The translations under genes were made by a program, and so were the position numbers. DNA of 64,000 nt from Massilia varians (GTDB taxonomy: Bacteria; Pseudomonadota; Gammaproteobacteria; Burkholderiales; Burkholderiaceae_D), in the NCBI RefSeq assembly GCF_027923905.1, contig NZ_AP026966.1, forward strand, positions 2,605,001-2,669,000. The letters are read 5' to 3'. Shown one piece after another: positions 35,461 to 44,982 of this stretch (position 1 is its first letter; each line of letters starts with the position of its first letter). The notes under the pieces were generated by a model. It was not told the DNA's origin. It did not search any database and saw nothing but the letters and a program-made list of their open reading frames with translations.

Positions 35461-38456
35461 AGACACCGCTGACCCTCAGTTGTATCGCCCTGTGCGCCGG
35501 CCTCGCCGCCTGGTCCCAGCCGGCCGCCGCTACTGCGCTGGTTCTCACCAAGACCTTCGAAGGCAACATCAACTTTGCCGGCACCCAGGCCAGCCTGCAG
35601 AGCAAGGCGGGCGGCGCCAAGGCCTGCGACCTGACCGACAGCGCGCAGGCGAGCATCTCCCTGCCCAGTGGCGCCGAGGTCGTGTCCGCCACCCTGTACT
35701 GGGCCGGCACCGGCGCGATCGATGGCGAGGTCAGCATGAATGGCGCGGCGGTCAGCGCGCCCGTGAGCCGCCGCTACGCCTCATCGATCGACGGCTTCAC
35801 CTATTTTTCGGCCGCCGCCGAGGTTACCAGCCTGGTGCAAGGCAAGACCAGCTTCACCTTCGGCGGGCTGACGGTGGACACCTCGGAGACCTACTGCTCG
35901 AAAAAGCAGAAGGAAAACAGCATGGTGGCCGGCTTCGCGCTGGTGGTGGTCTACGCACAAAAGAACGAGCGTTACCGCACCGTGAACGTCTACGAGGGCC
36001 TGCAGGCGCTCAAGTACAACAGCGTCACGGTGAAGATGCCGGACTATACGCCGCCCGCCGACAACGCAGGCTCCGGCCGCTTTGGCTACATCGTCTGGGA
36101 AGGCGACAAAACCGGCAACCAGAAAGGCGATGAGGTGCGCTTCGCCGGCGCGCTGCTGCGCGCGGAACCCTTCATCCAGAAGCAGAATGCCTTCAATTCC
36201 AAGAGCGGCGCGAATGCCGACGAGAACTCGATCGGCATCGACTTCGACGTGGTCGACCTGCCCGCGCCGCCAGCCAGGCCGCTTGACGCAAACGCGGTCT
36301 TCACCACCGAATCCGATCGGGTCCTGCTCGGCACGGCGATCGTGGCGCTGCCCTCGAAACCCGCGGACCTTGCCATCAGGAAGACCCAGGCTGGCGAGTT
36401 CAAGCTCGGCAACGAGATCACTTACACCCTGACCGTGAGCAACGAGGGCGCACGCGCCGACAACAAGGTCCAGGTCACGGACACGCTGCCGGCAGCGCTC
36501 GCCTACGTCTCGGCCGGCGGCTTGGACTGGACCTGCGCAGTGGCGGGGCAGACCGTTACCTGCAAGTACGGCAAGGCGCTGGCTCCCGGCGCCAGCGCCA
36601 GCCTCCAGGTCAAGGGGAAGATCACCGCCGAAGGCAGGATCGTGAACACCGCCGAAGTGAGCGGCACCGCAGATGGTGTGCCCGGCAATAACAAGTCGAC
36701 GGTCGAGGGGGACACCGGCGGCGGCGAACCGGTCAACAAGGATCCCTATGTTTTCACGGTCGGCGCCTGCCAGCCGAATGAAAAGATCAAGGCCTCGGGT
36801 GATGGCTGCGCGCTGTTTGCCGGACCAGTGGTGGCGGGTATCAAGCCCACCATCTACCTGACCCGGGCGGAAAATGGCACCGCCAAGCCGTTCAGCACGA
36901 CCGCCTCGACCGTTGCGAACCTGTACTACAGCCTCGAATGCAACAACCCGGCGCGAACGGCCAACACCGCCGGCAGTTACGGCGTGGCGCTGTCGACTTG
37001 CGTCCCGCACGGCACCCCGCTGTCGGCAGGCGGTGCCCCGGCCACGCCGACATTCGCCGCCAACACCGCGTCGACGGGGGCCGAGTTTCATTACCCCGAC
37101 GTGGGCCTGGTGACGCTGCGCGTGCGCGACGCCGCCGGCAACACCGGCAGGGTCAGCTTCGCCTCGGTTCCGGAGCGCCTGGAGGCGACGTTCAGGCGCC
37201 CCGACGGGGTTGCCAACCCCGGCACCGCGGCACTGGACCAGCCCGGCTTCGCTGAAGCCGGCGAACCATTTCAGGTCGTGGTGAGCGCGCGCGGGTATGA
37301 CGGCGTCGGCCCTTTGAAGAACTTCGGCAATGAGTCCGGCGAGTTTGCCTTGGCCGAGCGGCTACAGGTGCTGGCCGATGGCGGCGACCTGGCGCAGAAG
37401 CGTCTGGTACCGCAAAACGCCTGGGAAGGCAGCGCTGCCGTGCAGCGCAGCTTTGCCTGGAACGAGGTGGGTGCGGCCATGCTCGGCGTCAGCCTGGACA
37501 AGTATCTCGGGGTCAAATCGCTGAGCCTCGATCCGGTCGCCGTCGGCCGCTTCTACCCGCAATACTTCAAGACCGAGACCGAGAAGGGTTTCGGCTGCCT
37601 GAAGCGGATGAACTGCCCGGGGGCTGCGCCACACCTGATTGCGCGCGCAGTCTACTCGGGGCAGCCGTTCACGGTGACCGTCACGGCCTATGGCCGCAAC
37701 GGGCAACCGCTGCAGGGTTTCGTTGGCCCGCTGGTACCCGACATCAGCCTGGCGGCCGTCAGCGTGCCGGGCAAGGACGGCAAGCCGCCCGGCAGCTTCG
37801 TGAACGGGGAGGGCAGGCCGGCGACCGTGCGCGAGGACGTGCGCTTCCAGCTCGAGGTCGGCTACGACGCCACGAAGGCGACGCGCGGCTGGACCCCGCC
37901 CACCGCCGTGCACCTGCGCGCCACCGCTTCGGAGCTGCGCAAGACCGCCGACGGTGCCGTGCCGGTGACCATCAGTTCCCGGCGCGAAGAAGGCATCGTG
38001 TCCCTGGAAGGCGGCATCATGGTGGTCAATGGCCGCCTGATGGTGAACAACGTGATCGGCACGCCCCTGGCCAGGACGCCGGTGCCGCTGCAGGCCCAGT
38101 TCTGGAGCGGCGCGGCATGGGAGCACAACACCGGACTCGAGCAAACCGAGGCGCTACAAGGGAAGGTCCACTTTACGGCCTGCCGGCGCAGCCTGCGCAC
38201 CGATACCGAGACCGGCGCATGCGATCCGTCCATCAAGGTCTTGGGAACCGAGCGTGCCGCCGATCCATTCACGCTGCCGCTGTTCAAGGACGGCAAGGCC
38301 AGCCTGGTGCTGGCGCCGCTCGCCGCCGACAAGAGCGGCACCGTCGACCTGTTCATCGACGCCGCCGACTCCCTGCCTTACCTGCCGAGTACCATCGGGC
38401 GTATCAGCTTCGGGCAGTTCAAGAGCCCGGTGATCTACGTGCGCGAGATGTATTGA
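35457..38456 (+). CDS. mshQ: MshQ-like large surface/tip protein with DUF11 repeat
   Basis: A 999-aa protein with a signal peptide (cleavage near AAATA, about residue 26). The N-terminal beta domain (about 27-305) includes SATLYWAGTGAIDGEVSMNG. A DUF11-type repeat follows (about 308-425: NEITYTLTVSNEGA...VTDTLPAALAYVSAGG), then a Gly-rich hinge. The large C-terminal DUF6701-like MshQ domain (about 435-999) begins FTVGACQPNE and ends YVREMY. MshQ is placed at the pilus tip or surface in known loci. Fusion of a DUF11 adhesin-like module to MshQ is notable. Last gene of the pilin block. Confidence 0.82.
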   Translation: MKTPLTLSCIALCAGLAAWSQPAAATALVLTKTFEGNINFAGTQASLQSKAGGAKACDLTDSAQASISLPSGAEVVSATLYWAGTGAIDGEVSMNGAAVSAPVSRRYASSIDGFTYFSAAAEVTSLVQGKTSFTFGGLTVDTSETYCSKKQKENSMVAGFALVVVYAQKNERYRTVNVYEGLQALKYNSVTVKMPDYTPPADNAGSGRFGYIVWEGDKTGNQKGDEVRFAGALLRAEPFIQKQNAFNSKSGANADENSIGIDFDVVDLPAPPARPLDANAVFTTESDRVLLGTAIVALPSKPADLAIRKTQAGEFKLGNEITYTLTVSNEGARADNKVQVTDTLPAALAYVSAGGLDWTCAVAGQTVTCKYGKALAPGASASLQVKGKITAEGRIVNTAEVSGTADGVPGNNKSTVEGDTGGGEPVNKDPYVFTVGACQPNEKIKASGDGCALFAGPVVAGIKPTIYLTRAENGTAKPFSTTASTVANLYYSLECNNPARTANTAGSYGVALSTCVPHGTPLSAGGAPATPTFAANTASTGAEFHYPDVGLVTLRVRDAAGNTGRVSFASVPERLEATFRRPDGVANPGTAALDQPGFAEAGEPFQVVVSARGYDGVGPLKNFGNESGEFALAERLQVLADGGDLAQKRLVPQNAWEGSAAVQRSFAWNEVGAAMLGVSLDKYLGVKSLSLDPVAVGRFYPQYFKTETEKGFGCLKRMNCPGAAPHLIARAVYSGQPFTVTVTAYGRNGQPLQGFVGPLVPDISLAAVSVPGKDGKPPGSFVNGEGRPATVREDVRFQLEVGYDATKATRGWTPPTAVHLRATASELRKTADGAVPVTISSRREEGIVSLEGGIMVVNGRLMVNNVIGTPLARTPVPLQAQFWSGAAWEHNTGLEQTEALQGKVHFTACRRSLRTDTETGACDPSIKVLGTERAADPFTLPLFKDGKASLVLAPLAADKSGTVDLFIDAADSLPYLPSTIGRISFGQFKSPVIYVREMY

Positions 38457-38541
38457 CAACGAAACGTGGCAAAGCGCCGCAAAAACCGCCAGTTTTGCGG
38501 AAAGGAAGCACATTTTGTGATCGCTACGGGCTAGGCTTGAA

Positions 38542-38547
38542 TATAAT
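38542..38547 (+). promoter_or_regulatory. Consensus -10 (TATAAT) upstream of mshI block
   Basis: TATAAT lies 40 nt before the chosen mshI start in the only gap between the two msh blocks. The best -35 (TTGTGA, 38515-38520) is 21 nt away, too far to be ideal. It supports separate transcription of the assembly block. Confidence 0.4.
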
Positions 38548-38586
38548 CAAGTCTTTGCCGTATTGAATTATTTCCGCGATGCACGC

Positions 38587-39522
38587 ATGCGTTTCCTGAA
38601 GAGAGCAAAGAAGAAAGATGGCTGGCTGAGCATCGCCGTCCTGCCGGACGGCGTCGCGGCGACCAGCGTGGAGCCGGTCTCGCAGGGTTTGCCCTGCGTG
38701 CGCTTTGCGCATTTCTTGCCGGGCAAGCCGGACGCGGCGCTGCTGGAAAAGGCGGGGCGCGAGGCCCAGGCCCATGCCTACCGCTGCCTGACCCTGCTCG
38801 CGCCCGGCGAATACCAGCTCATCAACCTGGAAGCGCCCAACGTGCCGCGCGAAGAGATGAAGACGGCGGTGCGCTGGCGCCTCAAGGACATCCTCGACTT
38901 TCCGGTGACCGATGCGACCGTCGACGTGCTCGACATCCCGGTCGACGCCGGCCAGGTGCGGGCCCAGCAGTCGGTGTTCGTGGTGGCGGCGCGCAATACC
39001 GTCATCGGGCCGCGCCAGCAATGGTTCCGCGAGGCCAAGCTCGCTCTGGAAGTCATCGATATCCCGGAAATGGCGCAGCGCAATGTGTCGGCGCTGGTCG
39101 CCCCCGAGAACCGAGGCGTGGCCATGCTCTCGTTCAGCACCGAGGGCGGCTTGCTGACCGTGACCTGGCGTGGCGAACTCTACCTGTCGCGCCGGATCGA
39201 CGTCACCCTCGACCAGCTGCTCGACCCGGATCACGAGCGCCGGCACGCCAGCTTCGACCGCATCACCCTCGAGCTGCAGCGCTCGCTCGACAATTTCGAG
39301 CGCCAGTATTCCTTCATCAGCATTGCCAAGATGGTGCTCGGCCCGTCGGCCGTGAGCGGCCTGGACGACTACCTGTCGAGCAACCTGTATACCCCGGTCG
39401 AGACCCTGGACCTGGCCACGCTGTTCGACCTGGCACGCACGCCCGAGCTGCAGGACCGGGTGCTGCAGGGGCGCTTCTTCATCGCGCTGGGCGCTGCGCT
39501 GCGTGCGGAGGCGGTGGCATGA
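38587..39522 (+). CDS. mshI: MSHA biogenesis protein MshI (PilM-like)
   Basis: A 311-aa actin-fold PilM-like protein, the cytoplasmic scaffold of the alignment complex. Segments such as VPREEMKTAVRWRLKDILDFPV (here about 96-117) are typical. The start is uncertain: ATG 38587 begins the conserved region, TTG 38563 is in frame, and neither has a good ribosome site. It overlaps the PilN-like gene by 4 nt. Confidence 0.85.
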   Translation: MRFLKRAKKKDGWLSIAVLPDGVAATSVEPVSQGLPCVRFAHFLPGKPDAALLEKAGREAQAHAYRCLTLLAPGEYQLINLEAPNVPREEMKTAVRWRLKDILDFPVTDATVDVLDIPVDAGQVRAQQSVFVVAARNTVIGPRQQWFREAKLALEVIDIPEMAQRNVSALVAPENRGVAMLSFSTEGGLLTVTWRGELYLSRRIDVTLDQLLDPDHERRHASFDRITLELQRSLDNFERQYSFISIAKMVLGPSAVSGLDDYLSSNLYTPVETLDLATLFDLARTPELQDRVLQGRFFIALGAALRAEAVA

Positions 39523-40163
39523 GCCAGCAGATCAATCTGTTCAACCCGGCCTTCCAGCCGCAGAAAAAGGTCCTGACTTCCAGCACGATGGCGCTGTCGC
39601 TGCTGGTGCTGGCCGGCGGCATCGCCGCGCTGGCCGGCTACGGACAGGTGCAGCGTGCCAGCCTGGAGGCGCAGGCCCGGGCCGGCGCCGTGCAGCTGGA
39701 GCGCAAGCAGGCGCGCCTGGCGAGCGTGAACCTTGACTTCGCGCCGCGCCAGAAGAGCAAGGAGCTCGATGCCCAGATCGCCGAGGCCCAGGCCCAGTTG
39801 CTGGCGCTGCGCGACATCGCGCGCGTGATCGAGCGCGGCGAACTGGGCGACACCAGCGGCTATGCCGGCTACTTCAAGGCCCTGGCGCGCCAGAGCGTGA
39901 GCGGCCTGTGGCTCACCGGCGTGAGCGTGACCGGCGGAGGCAGGGACATCGGCATCCGCGGCCGCACCACCGACCCGGCCACGGTGCCCGGCTACCTGGC
40001 GCGCCTGACCGGCGAACCGCTGATGCAGGGCAAAGCTTTCGCCAGCCTGTCGATCAGTCAGCCGGCCCCCGCCAACGCGGCCGGCGCCGAAGCCGCGCCG
40101 GTATCGGCGGCGCCTTACGTCGAGTTCAGCCTGCAGTCCAGGCCGGAGGAGCCGCGCAAATGA
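39519..40163 (+). CDS. PilN-like MSHA assembly protein
   Basis: A 214-aa bitopic protein. Its short cytoplasmic peptide (MSQQINLFNPAFQPQKK) contains the INLFNP motif with which PilN binds PilM. A membrane helix (about 22-41), coiled coil (about 45-100) and a ferredoxin-like periplasmic part follow. Often labelled MshI2 or fimbrial-assembly protein. ATGA overlaps on both sides. Confidence 0.85.
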   Translation: MSQQINLFNPAFQPQKKVLTSSTMALSLLVLAGGIAALAGYGQVQRASLEAQARAGAVQLERKQARLASVNLDFAPRQKSKELDAQIAEAQAQLLALRDIARVIERGELGDTSGYAGYFKALARQSVSGLWLTGVSVTGGGRDIGIRGRTTDPATVPGYLARLTGEPLMQGKAFASLSISQPAPANAAGAEAAPVSAAPYVEFSLQSRPEEPRK

Positions 40164-40879
40164 AGGCCCGCGTTCTCGAACTCATGGCGCGCATCGACGC
40201 GCTCACGCTGCGCGAGCGTGGCCTACTGTTCGCGGCCAGCGCCGCCGTGATCCTGTTCATCGGCCACAGCGTGGTGCTGGGCCCGCTCTACCGCGAACAC
40301 GACGCGCTGCGCGCGCAGATCAGCCAGCAGCAGAACAACCTGGCCGGCATGGACGGCGAGATCGCCGCCAGGGTCCAGGCCTACCAGGTCGATCCGGATG
40401 CGCCGGCGCGCGAGAAACTGCAGGCCATCCGCCAGGAAAGCGCCGCCCTGGGCGACTCGCTGCTGGCGATGGAGCACGGCCTGGTGCCGCCCGAGCGCAT
40501 GGCGCCGCTGCTCGACACCATCCTGCGCGCCAATGCGCGCCTGAAGCTGGTGTCGATGCGCACGCTGCCGGTCGAGCCGATGTCGTCGCTGGGCGGGCAG
40601 GGGGCCGCGCCAGCGCTGCCCGAGGCCGCGCCCGACGCGGCTGCGGATGCCGCGGGGGCGGCGCCGGCGCCGGCCCCTGTCCTGCTGTACCGCCACGGGG
40701 TCGAAGTCACCGTGCGCGGCAATTATCTCGACATGGTCGATTACATGAGCGCACTCGAAGCGATGCCCACCCGCCTGTTCTGGGGCCGGGCGCAGCTCGA
40801 CGTGGAAGCCTACCCGGCCGCGCGACTGACGCTCACGCTGTATACCCTGAGTCTGGACCGCAAATGGATGAAGCTGTGA
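40160..40879 (+). CDS. mshJ: MSHA biogenesis protein MshJ (PilO-like)
   Basis: A 239-aa inner-membrane protein with one N-terminal helix (about 22-42), a coiled coil (about 45-110), an Ala/Pro-rich linker (about 150-172) and a C-terminal domain (HGVEVTVRGNYLDMVDYMSALEA). It pairs with the PilN-like protein to form the periplasmic alignment complex. Confidence 0.85.
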   Translation: MKARVLELMARIDALTLRERGLLFAASAAVILFIGHSVVLGPLYREHDALRAQISQQQNNLAGMDGEIAARVQAYQVDPDAPAREKLQAIRQESAALGDSLLAMEHGLVPPERMAPLLDTILRANARLKLVSMRTLPVEPMSSLGGQGAAPALPEAAPDAAADAAGAAPAPAPVLLYRHGVEVTVRGNYLDMVDYMSALEAMPTRLFWGRAQLDVEAYPAARLTLTLYTLSLDRKWMKL

Positions 40880-41232
40880 AAAAACTGAGCCTTGCCCTGA
40901 GCCTGGCCGCGATGCTGGCGAGCCTGCCGGCCGCCGCGCAAACGCTGGCCGACCCGACCCGGCCGCCCGCCGCCTTCGACACCAGCCGCCCCGAGGGGGC
41001 GGGCGACGGCGCGCCGCGCCTGCAGTCGGTCCTGATCTCGCCGCGCGCCGGCGGACGCCACGTGGCAGTGATCGACGGCGAGACGGTGCGCCTGGGCGGC
41101 AGCTTTCGCGGCGCGCGCGTGGCCCGCATGACCGCGGACCGCGTCGAACTGGTGCGCGGCCGCGAGCGCCAGGTGCTGCGACTGGATCCGCTCGAAAGCG
41201 TGGCCACCGGCATGACGCCGGCAGTCCAATGA
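40876..41232 (+). CDS. mshK: MSHA biogenesis protein MshK (PilP-like)
   Basis: A 118-aa exported protein with signal peptide MKKLSLALSLAAMLASLPAAAQ. The conserved DPTRPP motif (about 26-31) and a small beta domain (RLQSVLISP...AVIDGETVRLGG) match MshK/GspC-type proteins that link the alignment complex to the secretin. GTG 40876 is chosen because it gives a GTGA overlap with mshJ and a clean signal peptide; ATG 40864 is also in frame. Confidence 0.8.
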   Translation: MKKLSLALSLAAMLASLPAAAQTLADPTRPPAAFDTSRPEGAGDGAPRLQSVLISPRAGGRHVAVIDGETVRLGGSFRGARVARMTADRVELVRGRERQVLRLDPLESVATGMTPAVQ

Positions 41233-43016
41233 CGAATCGCCTAACGCCCCGGAACAAGATGAACAAGCTTTCCCTTTTTTCAGCCGTCGGCGCGCTGCTG
41301 CTGGCCGGCTGCCAGAGCGGCGCGCAGCACGAGACCTATGACGCGATCGGCAAGGAAATGGCCAAGGCCCAGGCCCGGCCCGCCGCCGCCGCAGTCGACG
41401 ACGCCGTCGCCGCCGCACTGCTGCCGCCGGCAAGCGCGCTGGCCAGCCAGCTGCCCAAGGCGCGTCCGGCGCTGGAAGAGCGTTTCAACGTCTCGTTCAA
41501 CAACGTGCCGGCGCAGCAGTTCTTCCGTTCGATCGTGGCCGGGACCCGCTACAACATGCTGGTCCATCCCGAGGTGTCGGGCAACATCAGCGCCAACCTC
41601 AAGGACGTGACCATCGCCGAGACCCTGGAAGCGGTGCGCGAGATGTACGGCTACGACTACCGGATCGACGGCACCCGCATCACGATCCGCCCGCTGACGA
41701 TGCAGACCCGGATGTTCCAGGTGAACTACCTGACCGCCAAGCGCCGCGGGACCTCGAACCTGCGCGTCAGCTCGACCTCGGTGGCGGATGCGGGCCGCGA
41801 CGGCACCCGCAACAACAATGGCAGCGGCCAGGGCAGCCAGCCCAACGACAATGGCTCGAATTCGCTCGGCGGCGGCAACGTGCAGGTCGACAGCACCGAC
41901 ATCCGCACCACCTCCGACAACGATTTCTGGAGCGAGCTGAAGGCCGCGCTGGAAGCCATTGTCGGCTCCAAGGAGGGCGGCCGCAGCGTGGTGATCAGCC
42001 CGCAGTCGGGCGTGCTGGTGATCCGCGCCATGCCGGAAGAGCTGCGCAGCGTCGATGCCTACCTCAAGGCGACCCAGCTGGCGGTCGACCGCCAGGTGAT
42101 CCTGGAAGCGAAGATCCTCGAAGTGGAGCTGAACGACAGCTTCCAGAGCGGCATCAACTGGGCCTCGTTCGCCTCGATCAAGAGCTCGCACCCGAACCGG
42201 GTCTCGACCGGCATGATCGCGCCGGGCGCCAACCTGGCGCCGCTGCCGTATACCGGCGGCCAGCCGCCGCTCATCAACAACGGCCAGGGCCTCGCCGCCA
42301 GCACCGGCTTCTCGCTGTCGAACGCGGCCACCGCGGCCGGTTCGCTGTTCGGTTTCGCCTTCCAGACCAATAACTTCGCGGCCCTGATTTCCTTCCTGGA
42401 GTCGCAGGGCCAGGTGCACGTCTTGTCCAGTCCGCGCGTGGCGGCGATGAACAACCAGAAGGCGGTGCTCAAGATCGGCACCGACGAGTTCTTTGTTACC
42501 GGCGTGACCAATACCATCAACACCACCGACAGCGGCACCACCAACACCCCGAGCGTGACCCTGCAGCCCTTCTTCTCGGGCGTGGTGCTGGACGTGACCC
42601 CGCAGATCGACGACAAGGGCAACATCCTGCTGCACGTGCACCCGTCGGTGAGCCAGGTCTCCACGGTGACCAAGAACGTCGATCTCGGTTCGGCCGGCAC
42701 CCTGACCTTGCCGCTCGCGGCCTCGGCCACCTCGGAACTGGACAGCTATGTGCGCGGCCAGAGCGGCCAGGTGGTCGCGATCGGCGGCCTGATGCGCCAG
42801 GTGTCGAGCGGCGACGTCGACCAGCTGCCGGGCGCGAGCAAGCTGCCGGTGCTGGGCGCGCTGTTCCGCAACAAGACCCGGGTGAACCAGAAGCGCGAGC
42901 TGGTGGTCCTGATCAAGCCTACCATCGTCGAAGGCGCCAACGACTGGAGCCAGGACCTGATGGACGCGTCGCGCCGCATCGAGGCGCTCGATCCGCGCGC
43001 CCGGGAGCGCCGCTGA
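41229..43016 (+). CDS. mshL: MSHA outer-membrane secretin MshL
   Basis: A 595-aa secretin lipoprotein: signal peptide with lipobox LLLAGC (Cys28), N-domains (FNVSFNNVPAQQFFRSIVAGT onward), a Ser/Asn-rich loop (about 180-220) and the secretin core (about 280-585) with VHVLSSPRVAAMNNQKAVLKIG and the end VPVLGALFRNK-type box (KLPVLGALFRNKTRVNQKRELVVLIKP). It forms the outer-membrane pore for the pilus. A start at 41259 would give a more compact signal peptide; 41229 overlaps mshK by 4 nt. Confidence 0.93.
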   Translation: MTNRLTPRNKMNKLSLFSAVGALLLAGCQSGAQHETYDAIGKEMAKAQARPAAAAVDDAVAAALLPPASALASQLPKARPALEERFNVSFNNVPAQQFFRSIVAGTRYNMLVHPEVSGNISANLKDVTIAETLEAVREMYGYDYRIDGTRITIRPLTMQTRMFQVNYLTAKRRGTSNLRVSSTSVADAGRDGTRNNNGSGQGSQPNDNGSNSLGGGNVQVDSTDIRTTSDNDFWSELKAALEAIVGSKEGGRSVVISPQSGVLVIRAMPEELRSVDAYLKATQLAVDRQVILEAKILEVELNDSFQSGINWASFASIKSSHPNRVSTGMIAPGANLAPLPYTGGQPPLINNGQGLAASTGFSLSNAATAAGSLFGFAFQTNNFAALISFLESQGQVHVLSSPRVAAMNNQKAVLKIGTDEFFVTGVTNTINTTDSGTTNTPSVTLQPFFSGVVLDVTPQIDDKGNILLHVHPSVSQVSTVTKNVDLGSAGTLTLPLAASATSELDSYVRGQSGQVVAIGGLMRQVSSGDVDQLPGASKLPVLGALFRNKTRVNQKRELVVLIKPTIVEGANDWSQDLMDASRRIEALDPRARERR

Positions 43017-43906
43017 TGTATGCGGCCCACTTCGGCCTGCGCGAGCTGCCTTTCGGGATCACCCCGGACACCAGCTTCTTCTTCGGCAGCGCGCGCTCGC
43101 AGGAAGCGCTGAACACACTCCTGGTGGCGGCGCGCGGCGGCGAAGGCTTCATCAAGATCACGGGCGAGGTCGGCACCGGCAAGACCCTGTTGTGCCGCAA
43201 GTTCATGGCCACGCTGGGCGAAGGCTTCGTGACCGCCTATATCCCGAATCCCTACCTGGAGCCGCGCACCCTGATGCTGGCCCTGGCCGACGAGCTGGAA
43301 CTCGATCTCGCGCGCGACGTCGACCAGCACCAGGTGCTCAAGGCGATCAACCTGCGCCTGCTCGAGCTGGCCGGCCAGGACCTGCGCGTGGTGCTATGCC
43401 TGGACGAGGCCCAGGCGATTCCGGTGGAGAGCCTGGAAGCCATGCGCCTGCTGACCAACCTGGAAACCGAGAAGCGCAAGCTGCTGCAGATCGTGCTGTT
43501 CGGCCAGCCGGAACTGAACCGCAAGCTGGCGCTGGAATCGATCCGCCAGCTGGCCCAGCGCATCACCTTCCACTACCACCTGGGTGCGCTCAGCCGCGAC
43601 GACCTCGATTACTACGTGGCGCACCGCCTGCGCGTGGCCGGCTTCACGGGCGCGCGCCTGTTCTCGCGCGCCGCGATCCGCGCTCTGTACCGCGCCAGCG
43701 GCGGCGTGCCGCGCCTGGTGAACATCATGGCGCACAAGGCCCTGATGCTCAGCTACGGCGAGGGCAAGCGCGAGGTGGCCGGCAGCCACGTGGCCACCGC
43801 CGCGCGCGATACGATCGGCGTGCGGCGCACCATCCGCACCTGGCTGCTCGGCGGCGCCACGGTGTTCTCGGCCGCGGCCGGCCTGGCATGGGTGTTCGCG
43901 CGATGA
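43016..43906 (+). CDS. mshM: MSHA biogenesis AAA ATPase MshM (ExeA/GspA-like)
   Basis: A 296-aa AAA+ ATPase. Walker A GEVGTGKT (50-57), Walker B VVLCLDEAQA (about 125-134) and sensor region VLFGQPELNRKL. A C-terminal hydrophobic helix (about 278-295) suggests membrane anchoring. It overlaps mshL (1 nt) and mshN (4 nt). ExeA-like proteins help secretin assembly through the wall. Confidence 0.9.
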   Translation: MYAAHFGLRELPFGITPDTSFFFGSARSQEALNTLLVAARGGEGFIKITGEVGTGKTLLCRKFMATLGEGFVTAYIPNPYLEPRTLMLALADELELDLARDVDQHQVLKAINLRLLELAGQDLRVVLCLDEAQAIPVESLEAMRLLTNLETEKRKLLQIVLFGQPELNRKLALESIRQLAQRITFHYHLGALSRDDLDYYVAHRLRVAGFTGARLFSRAAIRALYRASGGVPRLVNIMAHKALMLSYGEGKREVAGSHVATAARDTIGVRRTIRTWLLGGATVFSAAAGLAWVFAR

Positions 43907-44967
43907 GCTTGATCAACCGGATGCTGCAGGACCTCGACGCGCGCGCCGGCCAGCCCGGCGCGGCGCCGCTTCCATCGGACGTGCGCCCGGTGGCGCCGCC
44001 CGCGCGCGCCTGGCCATTGAACCGCGTGGCCATCGCCGCCGGCGCGGCGGCGCTCGTGACGGCCGCCGGCTTTGCCGGCTGGCGCTTCCTCGGGCCGCAA
44101 CCGGTTCCCGCCCCGACTCCTGCAGCCGCCGCGCGCGCGGCGCCGCCGCCGGCCGCGCCCGCCGTGGCCGCGCCCGTGGTGGCCTTCGAGGTGCCGGTGC
44201 CGCCGCGCCAGGAGCCGCCACCGGCGGCGCCTGCGGCAGCACAGGAAGCAACACCCGAGCCGCTGGCACAGGCTGTCGCGCCCGCGCCAGCACCGGCAAA
44301 GCCGGTCAAGGCAGCGGCGTCCAGGATTATCGCGGCGGCGCCCGTCAAGCCGGCCGTCGCGAAGCCGGCCGTGGCCGCGCAGGGCGGCAGGATAGAAACC
44401 CCGGCGCAGCGCGCCGACAACGCCTACCGGCGCGCCCTGGCAGTGCTTGAGGACGGCCGCGTCACCGAGGCCATCGCCGGCCTGCGCGCGGCGCTGAAGG
44501 TCGAGCCGCGCCATGAAGCCGCGCGCCAGACCCTGGTCGGCCTCCTGATCGAGGCCAAGCACCCGGACGAAGCGATCCGCGAGCTCGGGGCCGCTCTGGC
44601 GCTCGATCCGCGCCAGCGGGCGATGGCGATGCTGATGGCGCGCCTGCAGATCGAGCGCGGAAGCCCCGGCATCGACACCTTGCTGCGCACCTTGCCGTAT
44701 GCGGCCGGGAACGCCGAATACCATGCCTTCCTGGCCGGCGCGCTGCAGCGCGCGCAGCGCCACCGCGAGGCGATCGGACATTATGAAACCGCCCTGCGCA
44801 GCGCGCCGGGGAACGGGGTATGGTGGATGGGCCTGGGGGTGTCGCTGGAGGCGGAAAAACGCGACCTGGAAGCGGCGGTGGCCTACCGCAGGGCGCTCGA
44901 CAGCGAGACGCTGTCGGCGCCCTTGCGCGAATTCGTGGAGCGCAAGCTCAGGCAACTCGGCCGCTAG
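43903..44967 (+). CDS. mshN: MSHA biogenesis TPR protein MshN
   Basis: A 354-aa protein starting MSLINRMLQDLDAR, the signature of MshN. One membrane helix (about 42-65), a Pro/Ala-rich periplasmic linker (about 66-165) and a TPR domain (about 170-350) with repeats such as DNAYRRALAVLEDGRVTEAI. Last gene of the assembly block; its end is 15 nt from the end of the convergent broken aminotransferase. Confidence 0.88.
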   Translation: MSLINRMLQDLDARAGQPGAAPLPSDVRPVAPPARAWPLNRVAIAAGAAALVTAAGFAGWRFLGPQPVPAPTPAAAARAAPPPAAPAVAAPVVAFEVPVPPRQEPPPAAPAAAQEATPEPLAQAVAPAPAPAKPVKAAASRIIAAAPVKPAVAKPAVAAQGGRIETPAQRADNAYRRALAVLEDGRVTEAIAGLRAALKVEPRHEAARQTLVGLLIEAKHPDEAIRELGAALALDPRQRAMAMLMARLQIERGSPGIDTLLRTLPYAAGNAEYHAFLAGALQRAQRHREAIGHYETALRSAPGNGVWWMGLGVSLEAEKRDLEAAVAYRRALDSETLSAPLREFVERKLRQLGR

Positions 44968-44982
44968 CCGCCGATCCAGCGC

